Positions 39,201 to 49,700 of a stretch of 64,000 nt of DNA are shown here, one piece after another. Under the pieces are notes generated by a model. The model made no database searches. It worked only from the letters and a program-made list of their open reading frames with translations, and was not told the DNA's origin. Position 1 is the stretch's first letter, and every line of letters starts with the position of its first letter. Made by a program: the position numbers and the translations under genes. Source of the stretch: Allacma fusca (taxonomy: Eukaryota; Arthropoda; Collembola; Symphypleona; Sminthuridae); NCBI GenBank assembly GCA_947179485.1, contig OX359246.1, forward strand, positions 9,610,001-9,674,000, read 5' to 3'.

Positions 39201-41121
39201 ACTGAATAAACATGATTTTTGAATTAAAGTAAATGTTTTTTCCGGACCATGGTCTTTGGTCTCGTCTGACCGGAAAAACTGGACGAGACCAGGTGCAGTA
39301 AAACTGGATCAGACCAGACCACTGGCATCCCTAATGGGAGAAATGTGCTGGAAGCATGCTTGGAATTGAACTGATTATGTTTACGGCTACAGACGTGCTC
39401 GTTCATAACAATTACGAGCGTGTAGTAGATATGTACGTGTCGTTGTGGAGTCTTCATATACTTGGGATGTTCCACAAGGGTTAGGAGTTTTGCAGACGGA
39501 ATCATAATTTTTTTTTCTTGTACGGCTGGATGGATCCCATGGACACATAAGTGCTGTTAAATTCCGAGCATTGCGCTATACTTCTCCGATCGGAGCAGAT
39601 AGCTCTGAGGATTGCATTTTTACTAAATGAATAGGAAAAATTCTATTGGGGTCTATATTTAGTTGCCAAAGGGGAGCAGAGACATTAGGCATTCTATTAC
39701 TGCCATGAAGGAGTGTCATGCTTCTGTGAATGGGATGAGTGTGTGTCGTTGGGCTTCAAAGGTCTCAGTAAAAACTCCACATGTTCGATTCCCCACATGT
39801 TTGACACATCAAGTGTCATATATGGGTTTCAGACGGAGTTTACGAAACTGAGAATAATTATTTGGAACATTACTGTCTTTGTCATAGACACAGTCATCAG
39901 GGCCGTAGATAGGATTCCAGGTGCAACTCTTGAATACAAAATCCAAGCTTCCGTATACAAAATGATCTTGTACTGGAAAAGTCCTTACAGAGTCTACTCA
40001 CAAATAGATACAAACATTCTGGTTTAATTACAAACATCAGTTATTATGATTTAAATGCAGAGTCTATACTCCTCATAAATAGATACTTACCCCCTGGTGT
40101 AATTACAAACATGAGTTATGACGATGTAACTGCGACATTAAGTCAAGTTCGTTGAACCAAATTCAATTTAGTAGGAAAGGTGTAATTGCCATCAAAGCTA
40201 TGTAATTAAATGTAAATTCCACATAATTATTTAATATTAATCTTTCAATGAGATAAGAACCTTTGGGGTACTGTCATTGAAGTAGGGAACTTACGCTTCT
40301 GGTATAATTACTTTGTAATGTAGAGGGTAAAAATTTCCTTTAATTTTTGGTTGGATTTATTAAAACTAGAAATCCCATTGTCATGCTCCAACTGTTGCTT
40401 TACAATTTCGCCGAAAATGAACTTGGACTATTTCCCATCTGCTTCCATATCATGAGACTTGTATATTTTCTAATTTTTTTTTTTTTTTTTTGTGGTAAAA
40501 TAATAATCATTACTGGTTGTGTCTTTTCTCCAGCAACATCTCTGCACTGTTACGTATGCAACAGTGAAGATGCCGCCAAGGAATCCAAGAAATGTGGAAC
40601 CAGCAAAGACGTCGACGAGCACTACAAAGTGGACTGTTCCAAAGCGGATGCCAAATATGGAGGTGATAAAACCATTGGGAACTGGACCGTCTGCAGGAAA
40701 ATCGTCACTTGGGTTGACTACAGCTTAAATGAAAATGACAGTGAGTTGATTAATTAGCACATATGTAATTTCCTAAAAAAAATTATTTAGTTAAAATCTC
40801 ATGCTGCCTTGTAAACCTTAAAATTTTTGAATTCCAATTTGTTATAAAAATGTAAAGTACAGTAACAAGTAATGTGGGATTTAATTCATATTTTATATTT
40901 ATTTCATAGCCTCTGGTTCCGTGGAGCGGGTTATGCGAAAATGTGGTTACAATGAGGAGAAGCACGCGGATGCCTGCTTTTACAGAGGTGGTTTGGGCGG
41001 ACGTCAACGCGTTTGCAGTTGCAAAGAAGACGGTTGCAATAGCGCACCCAAAACTTCAATGACCATTATTACCTTGTTGGGGGCTTTTATCCCGGTGTTC
41101 ATCGTTACCTTGTTTCAATAG
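36223..41121 (+). CDS. Ly6/uPAR-type three-finger, GPI-anchored protein (sleepless/quiver-like)
   Basis: Exons 36223-36280, 40534-40740 and 40910-41121 join in frame (GT-AG, phase 1 introns) to 158 aa. Residues 1-20 are a signal peptide (MNTTVFCSALLALICCVSFG). The mature part opens LHCYVCNSED, the classic first finger of Ly6 domains, followed by KKCGTS, VDCSK, WTVCRK, MRKCGYN, DACFYRG, VCSCKEDGCNSAP: ten cysteines ending in the CN motif. The last ~22 residues are hydrophobic (MTIITLLGAFIPVFIVTLF), a GPI-attachment signal. Insect relatives include sleepless/quiver-like proteins that act at the neuronal surface on channels and receptors; the specific role here is inference. A 4.25-kb first intron separates signal peptide from domain, a common layout in the family. 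Confidence 0.87.
36281..40533. other. Large first intron of the Ly6 gene
   Basis: No internal gene seen. It holds one small probable MITE (38990-39333) and otherwise unremarkable AT-rich sequence, with a long T run just before the acceptor (40475-40490). Confidence 0.6.
38990..39333. mobile_element. Probable old hAT-like MITE in the Ly6 intron
   Basis: The ends TGGGGATGGCAGTGGTTGTG (38990) and CAGACCACTGGCATCCCTA (ending at 39333) are imperfect inverted repeats. Near the right end, GTCTCGTCTGACC/GGTCTGATCC motifs repeat. No matching target duplication, so age or exact ends are uncertain. Confidence 0.5.
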
Positions 41122-41148
41122 TTGGACTGGGAGGGGGGTCCTCTCGGC

Positions 41149-41154
41149 AATAAA
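41149..41154 (+). promoter_or_regulatory. Candidate polyadenylation signal of the Ly6 gene
   Basis: AATAAA 28 bp after the stop codon, giving a very short 3' UTR. Confidence 0.6.
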
Positions 41155-41639
41155 AAATTATAAATAACATGTTTTCAGTCATGGAAAATATATACGAGAA
41201 TTTCTATATGGACATGCGTTAGTAATAAACAAATTCGTTGTAAACAGTTAATTTTCTGAGTGGAACTTATCATTAGCAAAAAAAAAGTCATTATTCACAA
41301 CTTCCCTTCCCGCAGCTTGAGCATTACTGGCCTATTACAATTTCTGCAGAATATTTGAACAGAAGTTCAAATTTTTTTAAAAAACAAATGAACGGAAGCA
41401 TTCACGGATTCAGGATTTTCATATTGTGTAGATTAGTATTTATGTTGTGGAAAGCAGCTTGAAATTGACAATTATTTTTCAGATTTTGGTTAATATTATT
41501 GTTCAATTATCTATTTATCGTAACAAAAGTAATTACCCTTAAGATATCGGACTGAAACTTATATTGTTATTGAGCTGCATTTTTTTTATTTGAACATTTT
41601 TAGCACGCAGACACTTATTTCCTGATGATGGTTTTACTG

Positions 41640-43500
41640 AATTGGCCGATTTTCTAATGTAATGCCCATGAAATGTACACAACAGGGGTATACACAAGTC
41701 CAATGACTTTGATCAAAGTTGGAGTCTTTTTCTTGACAATGAACTCATCAGGATCAAAACAATAGCCTTGGAACCAGAGCTTCTGTTGGGGACAAAATTC
41801 CTGTCCCGTCCCCGTCCCGTCCCGTCCCGATATTTTTTCAAAACCTTTGTCCCCAGTCCCGTCCCGACAATCGGGACACGGTGACAAAAACAGTGTCCCC
41901 GTCCCGTCCCCAAAATTTTAAAAAAACGTTGTCCCCGGTCCCGTCCCGATAGTCGGGACATGGGGACAAAAACGTTGTCCCCGTCCCGTCCCCAAAATTT
42001 TTAAAAAAAGTTGTCCCCGGTCCCGTCCCGAAATTCGGGACATGGGGACAAAAACCTTGTCCCCGTCCCGTCCCCAATATTTTTAAAAAACGTTGTCCCC
42101 GATCACGAAAATCGGGGCATGTGAACAAAATTCCTGTCCCGGTTACTAAAAACAGTTGTCGACATTCTCATACCGAAAATCGGAACATAAGGAAAAATTC
42201 GTACAAGAAACATTTGTACCAAAACCATTAAAAACCACATTTATAGAATCGTATTTCCAAGATTTCTCCTTAAGGCAGCTTAAATTACGGTTATATTTCA
42301 ACAGTAGGAAAGTAGGAGTAGTAGTAACTATAACTGTTCTATTTCAGTCACCAAAATTATTCTGGCACTCAAGTTTATGTGTATGATTACTTACTTCAAT
42401 TATGATTGTAAATATATGCAACTTATCTTTATTCGCTCTAATTCCAAAATCTAATAATCCTAATCATAAAACCATGATGAAGTACCAGTCATTTTTTGAG
42501 CAATACGCTTCATTTTCTACTCAAATAGAACTCACAGAATAGTTTAATCACGAGCATTAAAAGCTGAAACGTTATCCTTGTTCTGCTTTGCTTGCTCGTC
42601 CCGTCCCGTTATACACGCGGCCAAAAAGCATATCCCGTTCCGAATACAATGGGGACAATTGTTTTGTCCCCGTCCCACCCCAAAAATAATGGGGAAATAT
42701 TTTTCTGTCCCCGTCCTGTTCAGAATATTATGGGAAAAAATTTTCTCTCCCCGTCCTGTTCAGAATATTATGGGAAAAAATTTTTCTGTCCCCGTCCCGT
42801 CCCAAATATAATAGGGACAATTTTTTTTGTCCCCGTCCCGTCCCAAATATAATAGGGACAATTTTTTTTGTCCCCGTCCCGTCCCGAATATAACAGGGAC
42901 AATTTTTTTTGTCCCCGTCCCGTCCCGAATATAATAGGGACAATTTTTTTTGTCCCCGTCCCGTCCCGAATATGACATGGGGACAATTATTTTGTCCCCG
43001 GGGACGTCCCGTCCCGGTCCGTCCAGTGTCCCGACGTCCCGTCCCCGTCCCCGTCCCCGTCAGAAGCTCTGCTTGGAACACAAACTCCTTATACATTCAC
43101 TCACAATTAGCTCAACGAAAAGTCGAAGCAATATTTTTATTTCCCTCTTTTTTTTTTACAGAAATGTCTCGTTGGATTTCAAAACTTTTTGAGCCTCGTT
43201 TTGGATGTAAAAAGTGATTATAGATTATAATCTATCCTTCCGTATTTCTGCACACTGATCTCAGACCTGTTTTGAATAATCCTCACATTGAGGGCTGCTA
43301 ACAGAGAGTAAAATGAGCCAGGAACCTCACGTAGATCCTCTGGTATTTAGTGGCATAATTTACGTCCAGCTCAATCTGAATATACCGGACATAGACATCA
43401 GCATAGGGGTTTTTTTTAGGAAGATTCAAAGGCATATGCCAATGAAATCAACCACCTGTGGGTACTAATCAATCAAAGTTTCATAAAAAAATATCTGGGA
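41640..43500 (-). pseudogene. Chemoreceptor-like pseudogene D, split by a hAT MITE
   Basis: 43230-43400 (minus) resembles receptor exon 1 (the VRYIQIELDVNYATK region) but has stops. 41690-41770 resembles the start of exon 2 (DEFIVKKKTPTLIKVIGLV against RFVIKGGKPPMLIKIIGFV). Exon 3 is missing; downstream sequence runs directly into that also found 3' of pseudogene E. The 41775-43071 transposon separates the two parts. It is the sister of pseudogene E, with matching flanks on both sides (ATATCGGACTGAAAC; AATTAGCTCAACGAA). Confidence 0.75.
41775..43071. mobile_element. hAT-type MITE with GGGACGGGGAC subterminal repeats
   Basis: A 1297-bp element with inverted ends CAGAGCTTCTG (41775) and its complement CAGAAGCTCTG (ending at 43071), and an exact 8-bp duplication CTTGGAAC (41767-41774 and 43072-43079). 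About 350 bp at the left and 430 bp at the right are arrays of GTCCCCGTCCCGT. The right array has longer units of about 55 bp (GGGACAATTTTTTTTGTCCC plus arrays), each able to form a hairpin. The empty site is seen in pseudogene E (TTTGGAAC at 56270-56277). Confidence 0.93.
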
Positions 43501-43529
43501 TTCATGCAGAGCTTTCCTTTTCAGTTACA

Positions 43530-44560
43530 TTTATGTGAATGTCCATTGAAGCCCTGATTCGTCCAGATTATAGTGTTTCTGTCGGTGCAAGTATTGGGAA
43601 TAACCGAACTTGCAATTACAATTATTATAATTGATAATGCAAGTATTATTAATGCCGTAACTGGTACTTGCTAAAATGCGGCAAATAAACCATGCAAATA
43701 ACCGAAGTTGAACTTGCAATTAGTTCATAAGTTACCTGCAGTTGGTAAGGCAATTGCAAAAACATTTGGATGTAATTGCACCGATAAGCACAATTGCAAG
43801 TGCGATTGCAATTTGTAATTGCAAGTTAACTCATATACAGTATAAATTGTTGGCAAAGAGGCAAAATGAGCTGTGCATTTTGGCAAGATTATGTATGTAC
43901 ATGCTGTTTCACTATGTTGAACAAAGTGTATTAAATAAAATGATCTAGATGCAAAGCATAATGAAAAAGAGATGCTCAAATGAAATAGCCTTTCTTTAAG
44001 CCTTCCAAGGCTAAATATAGTAAAATTTCATCCTTCAACATATCTTTACAAGAAACACTTAAAATATTAGTCCAATTTTTCTATAACTTTGTCCGTATGG
44101 GAAAATTTTGATGCTAATCAAAAATTCACTTAGATCAATTTGCCTCCTCACCAACGAAATTGTACAGTCAGTACAGTAATTACACTCGTTGAGATAATAC
44201 TCTTGATTATTATGTACATTAGTTATTAGAGCGGAATAAATTGCTTATTGGCATTTTGAGGAATTTTGCGTTCAAATTCGAAACAGTTGCAAGTTGCAAT
44301 TAACTTGGTAAGTATTTTTTAAATTGCAACTTTTTGCATGCAAACACTTGTAATTGCAATTGAATTTCTTGCAATTTCAGTTGCGCTTAACCGTTAATTG
44401 CGAGTATTTAATGCTTTTGTAATTGCAATTTAAGTACACAGAAATTGCACTTGCACAGACCATTGCAATTCCCTGGTGTAAAATAACCGCATTTGAACCG
44501 AACTTGCAAGTTCAATTAGTAATAATTGCGGTTTACTTTCAATTGACAAGAAACATTATT
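43530..44560. repeat. TTGCAATT-rich low-complexity region with an embedded relic of the 13366 MITE family
   Basis: 43580-43830 and 44280-44540 are reiterated AACTTGCAATTAC/CAATTGCAAGT motifs in opposed orientation, probably the two arrays of a worn MITE (ends near GGTGCAAGTA at 43584 and CTTGCACAGAC at about 44450). At 43968-44050 sits GAGATGCTCAAATGAAATAG with CTTTCTTTAAGCC, the left end of the element family seen intact at 13366. Exact borders not resolved. Confidence 0.55.
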
Positions 44561-44619
44561 AGTCCAGAATGACCCCACTCGTGTAAACAGATGAGACCTT
44601 GAAAGTAATTATACACAAG

Positions 44620-44905
44620 GATGGGAATCGGAATCGGTATCGTAATCGGAATTATATTCAAAAATTTGAGGATTTTAATTTATATTGGAATCCCAAATAA
44701 TTCCCTGAAGTATTTTAATTCAAAATTGCATTCAAAAACATTTTTGGAATCGGAATTGGTATTCAAATATTTTTTACTGAATTCCGATTAAATTAAAATA
44801 TTGTTTTCAATGGCACATTCTTATTTCACCAAGTGTACATACTTAAATATAAATGTAAAATTGTCGCAATTTTCCCGTTTTTACAACGTTAAGCTAATCA
44901 GAGTA
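44620..44905. repeat. GGAATCGG-type low-complexity end, cut by the assembly gap
   Basis: AAGGATGGGAATCGGAATCG followed by GGTATCGTAATCGG motifs that decay into AT-rich sequence, similar in design to the other MITE ends. The partner end is not visible and may be in the gap. Confidence 0.45.
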
Positions 44906-45105
44906 NNNNNNNNNNNNNNNNNNNNNNNNNNNNNNNNNNNNNNNNNNNNNNNNNNNNNNNNNNNNNNNNNNNNNNNNNNNNNNNNNNNNNNNNNNNNNNN
45001 NNNNNNNNNNNNNNNNNNNNNNNNNNNNNNNNNNNNNNNNNNNNNNNNNNNNNNNNNNNNNNNNNNNNNNNNNNNNNNNNNNNNNNNNNNNNNNNNNNNN
45101 NNNNN
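44906..45105. other. Assembly gap, 200 N
   Basis: Exactly 200 undetermined bases, which suggests a gap of unknown true length. Predicted peptides that cross it are meaningless. Confidence 1.
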
Positions 45106-45344
45106 CCGTTGGTATTTTTAGTCTGCTTCTATCTTGAACTGGGACGACGTAGTTTCTTTTTCCTCTGGTTTTCTTGGCTTGAACTCTTTCCACTGTAGTT
45201 GAATACAAAATTTTTAGCTCTGCGGATATTATTTGTTCCAGTAATATCATTTTAACATGTAGACTTTACATAAAACTGTAATATTTCGTTAAAATAACAT
45301 CAAAATTGTGTAGTATTAGCATGAATATTTGTATAAACTTCCTG

Positions 45345-46060
45345 GAGTGACAGAAAATTCTGTCCCCAGAATTAATCAGACGGAATGGAGTGAAATTTGG
45401 AGAGGAGATTCGCTAGATGGAGATTGTATACGAGGTGAGTAATTTTTGTTCGTTCGTAAGTAATTGAAATGAAGTAAATATAACAAATGTGTTAGTACAA
45501 TGTGTGTAATATTGAATACAAAGGATTTTGTGGTTATACAGGTTGTCGAATGGGAAGAATCGAAATGTAGTGATCAGCTACAGTTTCTTGAAATAAGAAA
45601 AATGTATTTGGGAGCTGCAGCTCATAGTACGTAGGTATAGAATTAAGACAAAAATTGTTAATTGTGTAAATATAAGAGTGTGATGTGTGAGAATTATGTA
45701 AAAGTGTTTGTGAAGCTAGGGAAAATTTTTAGTAATGAAATATGATATTTTTTTTTTGTATTTTTCTTGATTGTAGATGACTTGCAAATGTCATGGCGTC
45801 CCATGTGTGCTTGCAGTGGCATCATAGAGGGTGCTGACCTGAACATCCGTAAATGTGGGTCATGTTGTGAAGTTTGCAAAAGTGAGTGAAGAATTTTGCT
45901 GGAACTCAAAAGAAATGTGTACATTAGTATTGTTCTCAGAATAAAATTATAATGCAGGGTTTGTAATGTTACAGGGTGACAACGGAAGACGGTGGGCTGG
46001 TGCTGATCATCACTGAAGAAATTGTGAAGTTCCAATTAATATTATTTGTTCTTCGTACAG
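45345..46060 (+). other. Possible spliced or decayed coding fragments of unknown identity
   Basis: Three plus-strand open stretches end or begin at splice-like sites: WSEIWRGDSLDGDCI (ending near 45433 at GAG-gtgagt), VVEWEESKCSDQLQFLEIRK (from 45542 after ttatacag, to about 45628 at gtaggt), and SWRPMCACSG ... KCGSCCEVCK (45790-45891 before gtgagt), followed by VTTEDGGLVLIITEEI (45977). Frames do not all join cleanly, and stops intervene. The cysteine cluster CAC...KCGSCCEVC is suggestive of a metal-binding segment. I do not recognise the family. Confidence 0.3.
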
Positions 46061-46069
46061 TGTTCTTCT

Positions 46070-46797
46070 TTTCTTTCTTAATTTTTTTTTTGTTAGGAGT
46101 ACGGGTCTGCGGTTGTCTTGCCCTTGTAATTCGTAGATCCAGGTAATTTGTTAATGATAGTCAGTTATAGTGTGATTGAGGTGATTAACGTTATGAGCAC
46201 ACCGAGACTTGTTGGTCCGAAGCGTTCAATGGGAGATCAAGGCACCAGAGTGGGTCGGGATCACCTGCCATAGGATGGTTGTGTATGTGTTTAATAACGG
46301 TGGTCAGTTTTAATAACACTTGGGACTTAGACAAGTTGCCGAGGATGTGAACTTTTGAAAGTCACAGATTATTATTAATGAATTTCTGTAATTTATCTTG
46401 ATACAGTACTACTGGTTAAGTAAAGATGACACGCCATGATGTGAAACCTTTAGAAGGGCCGAGTGTCAAGGGGGAAGGGTCACCTCGTGAGGGAGGGGTG
46501 ACCTTCCACTTAGGGGGGGTTGGGGGGAAACCCTCGGGTGGTACTGGCGTACACGGGTCACGCCAATTTTTTCTTGTAATTAAAAACATAGAAATTTTTT
46601 GAGGTTCAGAGAGGTCAGTGAACCTAGAGTAGCATTATGTAGCGCATTGAATTTTTGGATTTGTAAATGACTCCGAAATGGGAGTTGTATGTGTTGTGTA
46701 TGGAATAAAATTCTCTTGTAACTGAAGGGTCGTTCATGAATTTTGCTGAGCATAGAGCATATATTTGTAAATGAAGCTGGATCCGATGTCTGTGTTG
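46070..46797. other. Region 3' of the retrotransposon pol gene
   Basis: This should contain the polypurine tract and 3' LTR of the element, but I find no sequence here matching the 5' LTR (54119-54576). There is a G-rich stretch at 46450-46545. No gene seen. Confidence 0.5.
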
Positions 46798-49700
46798 TTA
46801 TAGCTGATAACTGTGATTATTGGTAGGGCGAACTGTTGCATAGTGATATAGACTATCCATAGCATTAATATTAGTTCTTGTACTACGTCTAAATTCTGTA
46901 TCTGTTCGGGAATAAAAATCTGTGGGTAATATTTGTTGAGACTCTTGTTCCAATAATTGTTGCTGTGTTCTGCGAACACGTTTATTAGGAATTGTTATAG
47001 AGGAGGAATGAGGAATTTTCACAGTGGAATTTTTAGGTGCAGACAACAGTGCTTCTCTGTAGGTGGGTTTATGAGGTTGCTCTTGAATTTCTGGAGGAAT
47101 TGGAGGAGTTTGTTGAACGGGGAATGGAGGTACTGTATTTCGTAACGGGAATGCATGAGTGTCTTTTAATGGTAATTCTGGATCAAGAATAATGTCCGGC
47201 TGACTTGAGGGCTTTTCAGAAATAATCTCAGGAATAGTGTCAGGGTCTGGAGAAGGTAGTTCTCTAGTAGATGCAGGGATTTCCTTAGGAATTTCCTGTA
47301 GGTTTGTAGAAGGTTCTTGTTCTGGAGGCGTATAGTCATTATGGAGTAGTGATTTAGTATCAAAAACATTGGGACGTTGATGGAATAGTTTCAATCTTGA
47401 CACGTGAACTGTTAGGGTTTTAACTGTATTACCAACAGATCCTCTAATAGTGTAGTTAACGTCAGAGGGTTGGTCAATAACAGAAAAGGGGCCTTTCCAT
47501 CGTGGGAGTAATTTACTACTCGTTCCTGGTTGTAAGGACGTGTGTTCAAGTAGAACGTTATCTCCGATGTTATAATTTACTGTTCTTTTAGATTTATTTA
47601 CACGGGCAGCATATTTTTCTCTGTGACGGGTTAAAATTTCGTGGGTAGTTCTCCATAGCGTAGTCAGGTCCTGGACGTTCCGGTTTTCTGGAGTAAAGGT
47701 AGGGAATGCATTTCTCAACGGGGTGCGTGCATGAAAACCATGCAGCACATAGAATGGTGTAAAACCGTGGGAGCTGTGAAGAGTATTGTTGAGATGGAAT
47801 GTAATAGCTGGAATGGCGTGGGGCCAGTCGGCCTTATTTTCTGCTCTGTATATAGCAATACAGTCACCCAATGTTTGATGGGATCTCTCGATAAGACCCT
47901 GAGTTTGGGGGTGAAAAGCAGTGCTATAGTTCATTTTAAAATCAAATATTTTGGAAAGTTCTGTAATGACAGCATTGTTAAATTCTGTCCCTTGATCTGA
48001 CTGTATAATTTCGGGAAGGGAATAGACGGCAGCTATTTTGTTGAAGATGAATTTGGCTATAGCGGAAGCGTCTGCTGTGGGTACAACCTCAGCTACGAGA
48101 AATTTCGTGAGATAACAAATTGCAGTGATTATATATCTTGGACGTCCTTCTTTATTCGTCAATGGACCCTGTACGTCCATCTGAATTCTTTCGAAGGGTC
48201 TGAGGGGAATAGGAATGAATTGGAACTCTCCGGGCTGTTTTTGACCACGGGGAGATTTTCTTTCTTGACAAAATGAACATGATTGTATAAAGTCTTTGAT
48301 ATCTTTGCTCATTGTTTTCCAGTAGTAGCTTTGTTGGATTTCTTTGAGAGCCTTAGTATGTCCTGAATGGGACACTGGGTTATGGTGTCGTTTAATTATA
48401 TCTGGTACCATGTGATGTGGTATCATGAGTAGGGATTTTTCTCCAAGTTTTTTGTTATGTTTATACAAGATGTTGTTATATAAGGCGTACGTCGAACGTA
48501 GTCTCCAATTTGTAGGAAGCTTATTAATTATATCCGTGAGTGCTGGATCTTTTGCTTGTTCTTGTTGGAGAATACCAATGTCTATGGTATGGATAGAAAG
48601 ACATGCATCTTCATCCGTCTGTGAATGTGTGGGTTGTTGAAAAGGATTTCGGCTGAGGCAGTCGGCGACCTTATGAGTTGTACCCTTGACATATTTTATG
48701 GTAATGTCGTAGGGCATCAGTAGAAGTTGTAGTCGTTGTAGCTTGGGGTCCAAGCTATCCTTACTCTTCATGATGTAACATAAACTGTGGTGGTCTGTTT
48801 TGACCGTGAATGGTATGCCAAGTAAATACTCCTTTAATTTCATTACGGACCAAGTTATGGCCAGTAATTCTAAAATGCGAATGTGATACTTAACTTCATA
48901 TTTATTTAGACGTCGGCTGAGGAAGAAAATTGGATGTTCCAAACCATCGGGGTGAAGTTGTGTCATGTAGGCACCAAGTCCTTGGTAGGAGGCGTCTGTA
49001 TATAAAAATGCTTGATCACATTCGTGAGTCCACAGGAACGGTGCGTTCTTTTTCGTGAGTTCACGTAGTGGTGCTGCTATATGTGCAAAATTGGGCACAA
49101 ATCTTCGGAAGAAGTTAGCCATTCCAAGAAAGGATTGGACTGTAGTGATGTTAGTTGGAACTGGCATCATTCGTAAACCATTGAGGTTATCATCATAGGG
49201 CTGAATTCCATAGGCATTGATGGTGAAGCCGAGCAGGTTTATTTGTTCGTAACCAAATTTACATTTGGTGGGTTCAAACTTGAGGTTATGCTGTGCGAAG
49301 CGTATGAAGATTTTTCTCAGTTTAGAAATATGGTCTTCAATTGTGGTACTTGAGATTACGATATCATCGACGTAGGCCATAGCTGTGTTATATTTTAGAT
49401 CTGCTAAAATAACATCAATGACTCTACAAAAATGAGATGGAGAGTTTTTTGTACCAAATGGCATGTCTTTGTATTGATACTGTCCATTACGTGTGATAAA
49501 ACTGAGTTTTTCGCGTGAGCTATCTTCAACAGTTATTTGGTGAAACCCGGAGGCTAAGTCGAGTGTGGAGAAATATTTCTGATTTTGCAAGCGGCGGAGA
49601 ATCTCATCAATGGAGGGTAACGGCCAGTGCATTGCTTTAGTAATAGCGTTGAGTGATCGGAAATCAATAACCATTCGGGGCTTTCTGATGCCCTGGTCAT

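Noticed and set aside
41713-43217. Several long frames rich in Gly-Arg-Asp or Pro-Arg (GRDGT, CPRPVP)
   Set aside because: They are all translations of the GTCCCC arrays of the 41775-43071 MITE.
44801-45250. Frames of 106 and 118 codons across the N gap
   Set aside because: Most residues are undetermined; the remaining 48 residues on the minus side (KKTRGKRNYVVPVQD region) are too short to support a gene.
45694-46035. A 113-codon minus-strand frame that might be an env remnant
   Set aside because: No signal peptide, no membrane anchor and no cysteine pattern; position and composition do not support an envelope gene.
46450-46545. G-rich tract considered as a polypurine tract of the retrotransposon
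   Set aside because: The purines are on the plus strand while the element is on the minus strand, and no LTR-like sequence follows.
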